This document shows positions 48,112-61,943 of a stretch of 64,000 nucleotides of DNA, in pieces. The stretch comes from Nemopilema nomurai. Its lineage: Eukaryota > Cnidaria > Scyphozoa > Rhizostomeae > Rhizostomatidae. Below the pieces are notes generated by a model that was not told where the DNA came from, ran no database searches, and worked only from the letters and a program-made list of their open reading frames with translations. A program made the translations under genes and the position numbers. Within the stretch, counting starts at the first letter, position 1. The number at the start of each line of letters is the position of its first letter. The DNA lies in assembly GCA_003864495.1 (NCBI GenBank), contig ML133420.1:751915-815914 (forward strand), written 5' to 3'.

Positions 48112-51100
48112 CTCACATCAGCACAGGCATGCTTCGAGTTTCCAAAGAGGATGAAGATGATTTCATGGTTTTGTCTGCTGCTCTAAATTGTTGTTCCATT
48201 CTGCCTCTTTTAAAGCCTTTGTTCACTTATCATTTGTGTTCGTTGACAAAGCATGCACTTTGGCTGAAATTTCTAGTCAAATATTTCATTCTGGCCAACA
48301 CTCATTTGTTACAGCTCTGTTTTATTGCACTGAAGAAGGCAAGGGAAGACTCGCCTTAAAAAAATCCCCCTCAATTTTAGTCCTTTGCTCCTTCAGTATC
48401 AACCAAGCTCTTCTTCAAAGGGCTTCGTAAATCGAGCTTACTCTTTTCACTTTCCAATTTAAACTAAGATATTTTGCTGGCGACATTCAGAAAACATTGG
48501 CACCTTTTTTGAACTGATGATTGGAGGTTGTACCTGGAAAGCGCATTGTTCTTTCCTTACTAACAAACGAAACGCGGACTTTCTCCAAAGGTGCAGGGGT
48601 CTGGACTCTAACATTGTCTGGGCCCATGGGTAGTCTGAAACTTGGTCATGCTTCTGATTCTTGTTTGTACATAGAACATTTGTCTGGATTTCTTCGGCCA
48701 ACGCGTATAAATGGCACTGTTCTATTGAATTCCTAACTTAATTAATGAGATAAATGTTTAAGTTCCTCCACGCATTGTCCTCATTCTGTGCTTCAGATGT
48801 CAAACACTTCAAACACTTCTAATTTGTCATTCATTTCTCTCTATAACCGTGGAAGGTATGCAATTCAACTATGGACATTGCAATAAACCAGCTTTCTTCG
48901 CCGTTGAAACAAAGATAAGATGAATAATCTCTCTATGCGCTGCATGGGGTAGTTAGCACGATTTTCAGGCTCTTTTCCTAAAAATTGTTGGACCTCCATA
49001 CTTGTCGAACACCTAGATTGCATGATTCTTACCTAGCTCAATTTGAATTTGCACCCGTTGCATGAGTGCTGAAAATTTCTCATTTCATGTGGAAGTTTGT
49101 AGATGAAAGAAATACTTCATTTATTTTAAATGGAATTCGAGTATTTGACAGCGTACCGTTTCAATCGCAAGATATTGCAAATTGAACCGACTATTATAGT
49201 CTTTATCAGCAGTTGCTATAAGATTGGCTGATAATCTTTTCTGGTTATAGTCGGTCTCGTTCATTGATCCTTATATTATTTCTCTATCACAAAACATACA
49301 AAATTAAGTAAATTTTCTTATTTAGGTTCTACCTTTCCGCTAAATCCATTACTTGTTTTTGTTTTTGCTTTTAAGACTTTTTTCGTTTTCTCTTTGAAAT
49401 AATTTTATGGAGTAATTAGTTTTGGGCAGTGCAGAATTTGAATAATAAATTTTTCGAGCGATCCGCCCTGTCGAGCGGCAATTTTTTCACAACCAGGAGT
49501 ATCTGATAACTTTCACCCTGGTACATATAACAGCATTAAAGCTGAAGCTTGCAGTCTCTTATTAAGGTCCTGCTAATTACTTAAAACTATTGCTGTCAGT
49601 ATCCAACTGCTCTTTGTGCTTTTCTTAGAGATAGAAGCTGATATCAAATCCGATGTAGATCCATTTGACAAAGAAGCATGACAAAGCTTATCAAATTTAT
49701 AAGTTCTCGTATCAGAGATATTGATATGCTTATCTTTTATCATTATTTGCACGTAGCCCTGTTATGCGCTGCTGCCTCTGTTCAGTGACCTTCTTTATGA
49801 TAAGAGAATCACTGACTGCATTAAAAATTCAGCATTACGTAATTGAACACAAAGCCCTTGTAAATATCAAACCGCGTTTAGGTGCCATTGCCCAATATCT
49901 ATGATATAATAATCAAATAAACCAATCGAGAATTATCTTCATAGCCTATATCTAAGTTATGAAAGCCTGATTTCAGCTTTCATTTTTCAGCAAACATCAA
50001 ACAGAAAATCTCACGGCGACCGCTCTCTTGTGACCGCCTCCAGATTGCTGTTGTATTGCTGGAAATAATGTTATTGCCTGATTAACATATCTACTTAGAA
50101 TAGGTCTGCCAAAATCATATTGGTAATGGGCGGGCGTCATTTTTAACCAGTGCTATCCGACTTTTCCGACATGATCCTGATAACGACCCTGTGATTTTTA
50201 ATAGAAACTGGAGTAGCTTTGTGCCAATTTTTTTAAAAGCGTTTTTAAGACAACTTACTCTTAATACGAATTCGAAAATAGGATATTTAAGCTTTTCTAA
50301 CGCCACACCCATCATAGACCACAGCTGCGTTTTATGGCAGACAACTGCAAAGAAGAGACTGATTGTTCTATCAAGGCTTTCAATTTCAAAACAAGCTCTT
50401 ATTAACACTGAAACGGCTAAAATGAAATCTGTCAGCTTATTCTGTCAGCTTTTATTTCATCTTTACACTCTTTAAAATGCTCGACAAGAAGCTACTTCTG
50501 CAAAATTATTATGATGATCCAAAATAATTATAAGGTTTATCTGATTGATGCTGATTTTGATGTATCAGCCATTTCTCCTGTCTTTCTCGTATCTCATAGT
50601 ATTCTTGTTCCAAGCAGTGCGACATTTTTAGAGTAAGCATTAGCGATGCCTGCATCACATTCATTCGCATGTATTAGTGCTTGCCTTTCAAGAGCACCTG
50701 GTTGTTGATAGCCTAGCCTGCGCTATTGGGATTGGTGTTTTGGAAAATCATTTTGACAACGGTAGAAAAACCAAGCCCCACTTCCCTGCTCAGATTTCAG
50801 TTGGGAGCAAATATTTCTAGATTTTGCAATTTTCTACATAAATATATTGGGCTGCATTCTTTTGCACCTTGCAGACTCACTGGCTCATTCGATTCGTCAC
50901 CAAGATTGATTCTAATTCGATTGCAACTAGGGGCGTCTAGAGGATTTTGACACTAGCCGTTAAAGGTCCGATAATGAAAGTTTCGTTTGGCTTGTCCTGG
51001 GCCAGCTCAAGAAAACCTCCCCTCACTTCCCACGTCCATGCTAACTACTGCACTGAAAAGAGTAATCGGTGCCTCATGTCTCTAGCAACAGCTGGCAATT

Positions 51101-54100
51101 CGTGCATGCACGCACGGTGAGGGGTGTTTTCGCTACGCTGTCCGCATTATTTTTATCGTGCAAGTAGCACGAGGGCGCTGTCTTGCCGTTTTTATCACAG
51201 GTGAGTGTATGGACAGGGGCTTCTCCAACGTTAACGAACAGATTTGTTTGCAAAACACATCCCTCGTTCCAGCTTTTCTAAAAGGCTGCGCGGCAATCAG
51301 ATAGCATAAAGTGGGTGTGCAAAACAGAAAGCAAGGAATCTTTAGAGCGCCACGACGGGTGCACAGACAATGGTTATCTCGCTTTGCTGGTTGTTTCCTC
51401 TTTTCGATTATTTCTTATCTACTTGACAGTGCTTAGAACCAGCTTAAGCAGACCAAACAAAGCAGATATAGGATACATTTTCTAAGGAGGAGCTAAGCTG
51501 CACACTTAATTGGCCTTTCCCACCAACGCTTCTTTGCGTTCCCTATCAAGTGTCGGTCAAAGAAACTTATTATCAACCTGTCCTTTGTTGCCTAATCACG
51601 TGTGTTTTCTCACAAACGCATTCATTTTGAGCATTAGATGGAGAGCTATGCGATTGGGAGAATAAAAATTTTCGTTTTGGTGACAATAACAAGCAAATTC
51701 ATGGTTGCGAAATGTTGCACAACATAGCACCTTTTTCCATGCCAAAAGTCTAAAAATATTTCCCTTGAATGTCCCTCGTGTATGTTGAAATAATAGGCTA
51801 AGATGTCATCTTTTCTACCAACCTAAGCACGAGGAAAAACCTAAATGTGCAAAGTTATATCACTCTAATAATCTTATCAACTGCTTCTAGATTATTCTTG
51901 TATTTCACAATGATAGTAACTTCTACGTACTACTATTTAACGCTTTTTAGTAAGTTTAAAATTTTTCCCGATTATTTTGAGCTGAAAGTGCTTTGAATTT
52001 TCATATTTATAAACTACCATGTCCGTGTCATTTAAAAGAGAATCTTGATCCTTCACAACTTTCTCTCGGTAAGCATGCTATCTGTTTTTTGACACCAATC
52101 ATCTTCTGCGTCAACCTTCGGTGACAGGGGTGGGAGCACAACCATGTACGAGATAAGTAAAGCTCTTAGTCACCAATCAGACTAACAAGCTATGGCTTTT
52201 TCTTGGGCTTTAGACCCAGGTACCACATTTAGACCCAGGCAAACTGCGGAATAAATGCAAAGAAAGCTTGTGCTTTCAATCAACCATTTTTATAAATGGA
52301 ATTCCATCCTTTATTCAGAAGCAGACTTTTTTTGTAATAATCCTATGTGCATTCTCTGGGGTTTCTTAAGTGGCACCCTAGTCAATGTTTGCTATTAGCA
52401 TTTTGCAAGGTTCTTTTTCAGAGTCTATCTTTCATTTACTGTTTCGCAAACAGCTATCGATTGGTAAAAGCAGAAACAGACACAGAAACATTCAGTTTTC
52501 ATTTTAATCTGGGCATTTTATTCTTTTCACTACAAGAGTATGTATTTGGACGAAGCGATCGAATATTTCGTAAACTATATGTTGCAAATCTTTAAAGACA
52601 AACATCAGTGCCTTTAAAAAAACTTTGAAGCTAAATGCATTCAAATGACAACTCTATTTGCAAATCTACTTTTTCATATACAGTTTGATCATTCTTCCAA
52701 GGTCCTTTAGCCTTGGTGAACCCTATAGTATGTGTATATAGACCTTCCAATTGAGTGGCACGTGGAAACCTCTAGGTCTGTGCTAACCGAAGCTTCCTTT
52801 GATTAGCTAAAGCGCAATAAAATAACCACGGTCATTGCTCTAAAACTTGATTTGCGGGACGAGTTTGTATACCATGCTTTTGTATGTAGCAAATAGTCTT
52901 GGAGCTAAGTCCCGTTTGAAAAGCGAAAACCTAATAAGGTCATATACAGTGGGCAATTACGTATTACATTGATGCGGGTTTTAAACCCTTTAAACCTTAA
53001 ATAAACCCCTTGAATATCCTTACGTGATTATAATACATTTAAAAGTCAATTACTAAGAAATTCATTGATTGTCAGCATTTGATGCAATTAAGAGTAATCC
53101 ACTGTGGCATTGTATGGGTAAAGGTACAAAGCAAGGTTAACGTACGTGCATGCTATCGCCTGGCTTTGACTTTCACAATTTTGCTTGAAAACATCATAAT
53201 ACGTTAGTTCAACTTTGGTTGCAATACTGCTTTTGAAATTGGAACCTGATAACGTCTTTCACAAATACGTTAGAGAATAAACATTTGCAGTTATTTTCGT
53301 ACAAAGGCAATAAGACGATTTGAAATATATTAAATATTTGCGAACAGATAAAGCTGTCTTAATAGCTGATCAGTTCGTGATAATAGTGCTTCTATATTAT
53401 GGCCAGGAGCTGGCTTCTTCCTTCGTTACGTCACTAGACTACCTGGCGAAGTTCAAAACTAATGGCCTCAGCATTCGAAAAGGAAATGCCCAAGTCACTC
53501 TTTTTCTGAACTTTCCTGCAAAGTTTGCTTTTATTCTGGCTTGATTTCAGCCAGTAACAAGTTCATGGTTATTCAAAGGCTATTTCTACATGCCGTTTTT
53601 CAATCGCATCATTTTTTGCAATAGATTCCGGATACCATGAACATGTCGCGTGATGCTTTTCGCTGCAGCATGACACCACGTGCTCTGCCTTTGAGCTCCC
53701 GCTCACATTCTCCAGTACCAGCTATTCCTACATCAAACAGCTTTGGCGTGCTGTCTTGTTGCCTTAAGGACATTTTTCATATAACGAGGCTTAAGTGAAA
53801 TCCTACCCTTTTCATTGATCAACTACACAACTATCCAAATTATTTACAAATTTTTTTCATTTGCAATTTTCGATAGAGTGGCTTTTTTATACTATTTTAC
53901 TGATCACTAGCCTAGTAGGTCCATTTGAAGACATTTTTCATCTCTTTTATTTATAAGAAGCTTTCTAGTCCAGATATAATGATGTTTTACAATATTTTCT
54001 ACTATATAATGACCTTCTTCGTGCAGTTATTTTGCAAGATTTGTTGATTTCTTAACAAAAAATTGCTAAGAAATCCTTCCATGAATAATGATTCTCTTTC

Positions 54101-54230
54101 TATTTATAGTAAATATATGTAGCACGATGCATTTGACTGTTTGACACATCTCTAAGTCTATTTCGCGACAATATTGTATCCTATTTAAAGATAATCATAA
54201 ATTAACTTTGAGAAGTTAAACTAAACGATT
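48112..54230. other. Intergenic region before the GATA gene
   Basis: No supported coding sequence. Around 51000-51200 the sequence becomes richer in G and C and ends in a near-perfect splice donor (CACAG|GTGAGT at 51199-51200), which could mark a noncoding first exon on the + strand. Confidence 0.35.
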
Positions 54231-57200
54231 CTATACACAGCCTATCTTGATGGGATCTTGCTTCAGTCGTTTGCTCTTGCCCGTGGATTTCCTGTTTCTC
54301 TTTTGGATGACATTTTTCTTCATAGCGAGCGGCCTGTTAACCTAGGAGAGATCTTTATCATGTGATTAAAGGTATCTCACCTTTAAGCATTCAAAAATGG
54401 TTAGCCATGAAGAGCTGAAATAATCAAGTATGGATTCTCAAAACTTTATTTGTAATGAATTTTTAGCAAAGTGAGATTCGTCATTCATGATAAGCAAAGC
54501 TCTTGACAAGCAATACGCCAGTAGCGAAAGGAATAAGGGCTGATACGCTGACCCATAAACTGATTTAAAACCGCCAAACAGTTTACTTCTAAATGTCACA
54601 TGTTGTCGAAGATTGAATATGCCGTATGAAAGCTAAAGTGGTGCATAAGATGTGCTATTGTTTTGGGTGACTTCGGTGGAATTTATCTTCTTGCCTTTAT
54701 GAGACAGCTAGTGTCGATTTGGTTGCTCGATAATGAAGTAACCATATTGCTCCGCAAGCCTGCGTCATACTCTACAACTAGGCTAAAGATCGCTTTGGCG
54801 ATAAAACCAATGCAAAGCAAACGCCACTTATCGATGGAGAACAAAGAAATCGTATCGCAAACTTTCTAAGCAAGCAAAACAATCTTGAGAAACCAACGGG
54901 CTCCTCTTGTTAACTTGCCCCAATGTGGCCATCCCACATACACATGCGAGTAATTGCGGATTGAACAATTAATTTGCAGCACGACCAGCCACCGAGCTGA
55001 GCATTATAACGAGGCTAATAGAAAACGTGGATGAAGGTTGATAGCTGGAGGGCTTTTCGGCCTATTGACGTCACGAGCATTTGACATGCAAGTTTAACCT
55101 AGCTGGTAGAATGCAGCACAAATTTAACAATAATAACGTATTGATGAATTCTCGTTTGATTATTCGCTAATTGTGAAGTCGGTCCATTCTGTCTCTTTGA
55201 CAATACACTCTAGAATAGCCTTTTTGACAGGTAAAGAATATGTCGGGTTAGACATTAGCAAGCTTTCAGGTATCAGGGTGATCGTATTGAGGATCTAATT
55301 ATCAATGTACGCTACCTTACTGAAAACACGTTTAGGGGGTAGCAAGATACAGTGGATGTTTTGTCTTAAATTCGAAATATGGCAGGTCTTGTCGCTCGAT
55401 AAGTCTATAACTATGAATGCGTCAGGTACTTAGATTGAAAGTGAGGGTTTGCAAATAGAACTGTTTCCTGTAAAAAAACGCCCTTCCTCTGAATACCCAG
55501 TTGAGATATCGCGATGCTAGGCTAAGCTACAACTGCCAGACAACTCGAATAAATCTAACAAAACAGTTTTATGAACGATAAAACTGATAAAAGCTAATAA
55601 CCTTACACAATCACTTATCAGTTCGTGATTTGACGAATTATTAGCGTTATCTTAAGCCCAGAATGGGTCAAGCCGGTTTTAGACAGAATCTCGCGAAGTT
55701 GCCACTGACCAAAGCCCAGTTTAGTCGTTAGCACGCACCCTGTTGACCTCCAACACCGCAACAAAGGGACACACCTGCCATTAGGAAGGAGCAGCGATAA
55801 TCTAACGCAAATCAAATTAGGTCCCCAATATTTTTTCCAATTAGAATTTCGTATTCACACGTAGGCTCATCGTGTTCTGTCCTGGCTTTCACATTGCAAT
55901 ACTACGTATACGCTGTAACTAACACCCTTTTGGTAGGCCAGGGAGATTGGGATAACACACAAATTAATTGCCAAGCTTTCTTTATGAAGCTGAAAAGTAA
56001 GGTCTGTTGTTGTTCGTTTCCCAAATCCAGGATTGTCGAGTTCAGGTAATGCTTGATGACGTGGCTTCAAACTCTTTTTCAACTTCCATCTTTAGACAAA
56101 TGTCTACAAGAATTTCGCTTTTGATTGCCTATGATAAATTTTCTTCAAGCTTCAATGGTGAGAGAAATATTGAGATTCCCAATTAAAGAATATTTTGAGA
56201 AACCAGATGTGTCTTAATCGCAGAAGTGGCTTCGAGCTTACCTTGTGCAGCTTGTAATAAAGTCCACAGGAGTTGCAGACTGGCTTTCCCTCTGTATCTC
56301 TTCTCCACAAGGTTGTCTCCGTTGTTTTGCAGTTTGAGCAGAAGTTTCCAGATTTCTTTGTTCTTGACTGAAATGAAATTTAAGATTTCAAGTCACAATA
56401 CCATTGCAAGAATACCCCTTTTTAAAAGGATGTCTTGTATTTACACTTCCTATGAACAATCATAAACGATTTCGACACCCTTTCTTCTTAAAAATATTCT
56501 TTAAAAGTCTGACAAAGGTCCTTTCCTTATATTTGACATAACAAGTTACTCGTGTGCGAAAATTAGTAGCCTTTTTTTATAAAGTCACTTTTTATTTCCA
56601 AAAATTCATGGAAGTGACAAGATGGCTGGCAATGTACCTCTGGCTTGATGTCATTAGTGTACCCAAAATGATGTGATCCATAGTAGGCAGGTAGTGCCTT
56701 GTACTCGTCATGTCCAAACGCTGTAGAAAAAGAAACACATCACTAATCGATTATTTTTAATGTGGCAACAAGAATAATGACGACAGTTCATGAAATCTAT
56801 TATTATGTCTTTGTGGCGGTTCGCAAATGCTGTATAACAGATAACTCACTGTTACAAGTCTGGGAAAGGAGGGTGTTTTGGTTTTGCATCGGCGATTCAA
56901 TTGAAAGACGTTACCTAGGGACGACAGTTAAATCTCGAATGCTCAAGTAGGACCGTGTTCAGACGTTTCTATGCGACGCTATTTCAACAAAGATATGATA
57001 AAAATGTCTTCTAATTTCTTACTCCATAATCAATTAAGTTTGTATAAAATGGGCTAAAAACGTTTCTTTAATATGTCATCTTAACGTCTATCAAGTCTTA
57101 TTGAAGTAGTAATAAACAGGATTACTGTTTAATTGTAACAACAGAACACAATTGGAATAGAACTACATTTAAGTTCTTTACAAAACAGAGCCCAACAATT

Positions 57201-60200
57201 CAAAGTCCTCTTTGTTTTCAACGCTGCCAGTTATATTGGTGCCAAACATGCTTAGCAAGAAATAGCACGTGGTAAATATGAAGTTTACGATTTTGAGCGC
57301 TAACAGCACATGGATCTCGAGGCAATTGACGAAAGAATTGAAAGGTTTCAATGTGTGAATGTTTAACAATACAGAATCACTCCACCAAATGACAGGTCTG
57401 TCAAAACACAATAGAACACATGAATAAAAACTGGTTACATTGTATTTCTTCCTAAGACTAAGGTCTAATTGGAAATAATTATCAGTATTCAACTGGTAAC
57501 AATTTTTTAAAGCTTCAATTTAAGACAAATTTATGCTTGTAGTGAATCATTAACAGAGTGTTATAAATATATAAATTGATTCAGTTTTAAAAACAGTGTT
57601 GTGATGATTCACCGCTTAAGAAGCGATTGCATATCCTTGGAAGTTTGAAATTCACTATATAAAATGCTCGACTGTTTTCAATATTCGCGGCAAATGAAAG
57701 ATGCTTAGTCGAGTTTTGACAAGTAACCAATCGCAATGGCAACATTATGTCGTTACAAGTTGTCACTTTAGCAAGCAAATGCAAATATTTGCAACATAAT
57801 ATCATTTGGCAGAATTACCCTTTGCCTAGAACTCAAAAGCTCAAACAGGACTCGGGAATCGCTGTGTGCCAGGAGTGCTTGAGTAATTTTGGTCCAATTT
57901 ACTCCATCTATTGAGTTGAATTGGGTGCATTTATGGAACTGAACCCTTGACCTTCAATATTCTTTGAAGAGGAACGAAGGAAGTTTAAGATGGATCTTTT
58001 TCCACAACATTAAGCGCAACTTATAAATATCGTTGTTAGTCTATAATAAAGGATTGTTCTGATTGATAATTTTGATAATTTCATGAATTTCTAGCAGTTG
58101 CATTGCCGAAGGGCTTTAAATGAAAGCAAGAGCAATCAAAGCCGCTTGGAAAGAGTCTTCAAATGCTCCAACCTTTTTTGCTCAACATCTCATCTTTTAC
58201 TAGCATAAACGTACAGCTAGTGACCCTAGTACAGCTCTTTACTTCCTTGGCCACCGATCGATTCGAAATTTCTTTTTCAAGCTGAAATTTTAGTGGATGG
58301 CGCACTATGAAGAATAGAACTAACAAGCTTTGTTCTTCGTGTTCCTAAATATCGATCTTGCTCTGTTTTCTATGCTTTCAAAAAACCAATTATGTTTGAA
58401 GCTTTTTTTATCTAGAGAGAATGCTTTTATAGGCTTATGGTAAAATGAACAATGCTGTTGTTGTGGCCTTTGCCAGAAATTCGATTTTAATTAACATGAG
58501 TTTTGTTTGATTTGCAATATGGCTGATCTCCAATTTTTTATTCATGTGGTCTTTTCTTCAGTTCATGACGAGTGGCTATGAGATAGAGGAAGAAAACAAA
58601 TTTAATTGTTAGAAAAGAATTTGTTGCTGGAACTTTTTCAATTGCTTCCAGCTTTGAGCGCTTTAATGGGAACTGTTTACCACAAGTCTTCTTAGCATGC
58701 AAAATTTGAGAATCATTTAGTTCCCAACTGGTATACAACAAGGTAAAGTCGTACGACATTGTATCCTCGTCATATAATAGGCCTTTGAAGGTGAAAAGTT
58801 TTCAAACCAGCATTTTCTTCCTTTTTATGGTTTGCCATTGCAAAATCAATTTTCCAATAGAAATTTAGTTCCCCTTTGAATGGATTTGCATATGATCATA
58901 CATTTAGTCATCTGGCATTCAAGACATCCAAGAGCCAATTTTTTCAGTAACTTCGTCACAACAAGTGGTTACGCTTTGGCGCTGCTCAAACAGGGAGCGG
59001 CCCAAGATAAAACTGATAGGCTTTATCAACGGTTGTGGCTAGTAGAAAACAAGCTCTAAAAGCCATAGATAGCTGACTGACATAAGAAGAGCAATTTAGG
59101 AATTTGGGGGATTTTAGTAATCAGTGGGATCGGTTCGAGATGGGCGTGAAAGTGGCCTAAATTTCAACTGCAGCGAACGCAAAAACTTGCTAAACCTGAT
59201 TTCAAAGACCCCTCTTATCATTTTGCTGTCTTTTAAGTACTCGATACTTATAGCCGCCTTATTGAAGCTGCTTTCGCTTTGTTTCTTGCGTGTAGCAAAG
59301 CTCTGTTTTCCATTTTCGACATGACTTTATTACACGAAATTGAACTTCGTTGTAGGGAAAAAATTTAAATGTAAATTATGTAAAGGATGCAGAAAATATA
59401 TATAATTCTTATGTTCAAAAGCTTGTAGACAGATTATAGGCTAATTAACTGGTTATAAGGTTGACAAGAATTCTTTGCCGACTTCTCTTGGCATTTTTGG
59501 CAGGCGAGAAGCACAAAACTACTGGGCCAGAGAATTGTTTGTATGTATAACCATCAAATGTTAACGCAAGAGTGTCTTCATAGTCATCGAGTTGCCTCGA
59601 TGTCTCAAACAGTTTTGTTCGTTCATGAGGAGTATCGTTCAGTGTCTCTCCTTAGTTGTTCATTAAGTGGCGCGTGCATGCTTGCTGTTTTTCTGCTACC
59701 ATACGTGCTGGTCGAAACGCTTTGCTGAAGAAAACAGCGCATTCCCACCACTAGCCTTGATGTCCATAGCTTTGTAGAAACTCTCTTAGACGCAACTAAT
59801 TTCAACACAATAATTCAATTTTGTCAAACATTTTGGCCAAGTGATCTCAGTTTAGAACATTGTGATTTGTTCTTGCTTAGAGTGAGCAACTTGATTGTTT
59901 GTGAAGTTAAAAGGAAACTCAATTCCGTTTTCTGTGGCTTCAAGTAAAACTCTCTTGTGTCATTGCAGGGATTGCAGAATTTTTTCTAAATAATTTTTTC
60001 TACATCTTCTAAGAGATATGCAATTTTGCATATGATGCATTTTCGACCAGGTAGCTTTGGCAATCATAGTTTACAGCTAAATAATAAGACAAAAACATTT
60101 TCTATTGAAGTTTCCTCTTAACCAAACAGTTACTGTATGATCATGTGTCCATCTCTTGTCGAAGATAATTGCCGAAATTTTCTACTTTTCTATGCGCGCA

Positions 60201-61943
60201 ACTTTAATAAAAGTAGGGCGCGAAGCTAAATTCGAAAAAATTATTTCAACCGTAATTGATATAAATCCTCGCTCGTTCTTGATGCCTTATCGAAACGAAA
60301 ACAATATGGAAAGATTCAAATAAAAGCAAAACGTTTGCATTGTTGAATCACAATGACTAAGATTCAAAGAGGTGCAGAAAGGTCGCATGTCGCTTGATTC
60401 GAGCAAGCCCGTGAATATCTGTTATTCGTTCTTGTCAGGCGACTTCGACTAAGTTATTCCTGCTTCAACCTTCTCCTTTTGTGCACATGGTCTCAGAAGG
60501 AGTAGCTTTTCTCATTTCTGCTCACGAATTGAGCCAATTTATTAATGAAAGAGTTCACGTTTAGTTTCTCTAACATCACGTTTTACACTGTTCTATAGAA
60601 CCAATAACGATCTCGCAATTGTTTTCCAGCCTTAGAATTAGCAAAACACCCAAGATTAATCGTTTCCAGTTTCAACATAAAAGGAAGAAAACATTTTTAT
60701 CATGTAGATCAATTACTTTTATGGAAGACATGAGCAAAGGTGCTTGTTCGAATGCCGCACTTTTCATTTGAAGGCTGGCGTCGTCTATGCATAGAGTACT
60801 GTTGATTGCTTGTTGATTAATAACTGAAAACCACGAGAATTGGCATTGAAGAATGCCTGAATGCGTTGCCTATTCTGTAATAATGCTCGCATGCGCCGGC
60901 CGATTTAGATGGATTTGTGAGAAATAACGGTCCTTGCGCTGTGTTTATCTTCTTCAAATTGTTTTTCATTAGAATGTAGATAAGTCTTTGACAAGGTATT
61001 AGAAGCTACAGGATAGTGGAAAGAAAGGTGTTTTACGGGATTCCTTGCGCTTGAAGTTTTGCGTTGGACGAAAAGGCGTTGAGCAGTTGCATGAAAAAAC
61101 CAATACGGATCTCTCTTATGGCTTCATAGTTGTATAAGTTCGGTCGTCGGGCAATGATTTGTTCTTTTTAAAGCCGTTTAGTCTGATCGTAAAACAAAGA
61201 AAACACACAGTCTTCAGACTGCTTTACACCAGATTAGGGTTTTGCCATCAATGTACATGATCTGAAATGTGGATATTTAAAGCATGGGGCGTGAGGATCG
61301 CGCCGAGGAAACAATTGGGCAGCTAGAAGGTCGGAAGGAGACAGATAAGGCAAGACCAGAGGTACTTACAGTACGACATCCCTTTCATGACGCTGTATTC
61401 CCACTCTCTCTTTGCATCCAGGGGTATGTCAGAGTAGCCTGTGTTTACTCGGTAAGGCGATGTGTACTGACTTTGGAACATGTCTTCTACGGCCCTGGAA
61501 CTTCTGTGGAATGAATTGTTCAAGTTCGAATGTGGATACAAACTCGAGGAAGCCGGCGTGGTCATCGGAAATCCGGCTTTGGAAGGCGACACTCGTTGAT
61601 CCAGCCCGTGGTACGAGGGAACTTCGGTTGCTCTTGATGCTAGGTAAGCCTCCGGGTTGTAGCTGTAGGGATACCAAGAGCTGCCCGAGTGGGTCCCATG
61701 ACTGAGCATCTCTGTATTGGAAGTGGAGGACGTAGTCGTCGAGAACCGATGCACGCAGTGGTTTGGTATGCTTTGGCTGCAGAAAAACCGGCTGTGGTCG
61801 GCTTGCCAGCTCGGTAACTGCAGTCCGCCCGTCTCCACTAAGTTGTCCTTTTTTGAATAATCAACGGACGCTAGTTGACTCTGACTTTGGTGCTGCGCTG
61901 AAGGCGAGAAAAATCGACGTTCGAAAATTGGCACCACCTCCAT
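54231..61943 (-). CDS. GATA-type zinc-finger transcription factor (single finger, four exons)
   Basis: A nuclear DNA-binding factor expected to recognise (A/T)GATA(A/G) sites. Four exons on the - strand, all in phase: 61943-61370 (ATG at 61941-61943), 56720-56638, 56367-56242 and 54341-54231 (TAG), giving 297 residues. Residues 1-191 are Ser/Tyr/Pro-rich and low in complexity, like GATA activation regions ([23 protein letters not shown]). The second exon encodes a Tyr/His-rich linker. The third is the finger: C229-x2-C232-x17-C250-x2-C253, with TTLWRR and [14 protein letters not shown] (CNSCG where CNACG is usual). The fourth begins [18 protein letters not shown], the basic tail that contacts DNA next to a C-finger, and stops 18 residues later. 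No N-finger exon is seen in the 4.6-kb intron; the exon 1-2 junction is in phase without one. Vertebrate GATA factors have two fingers and a longer C-terminus. Confidence 0.92.
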
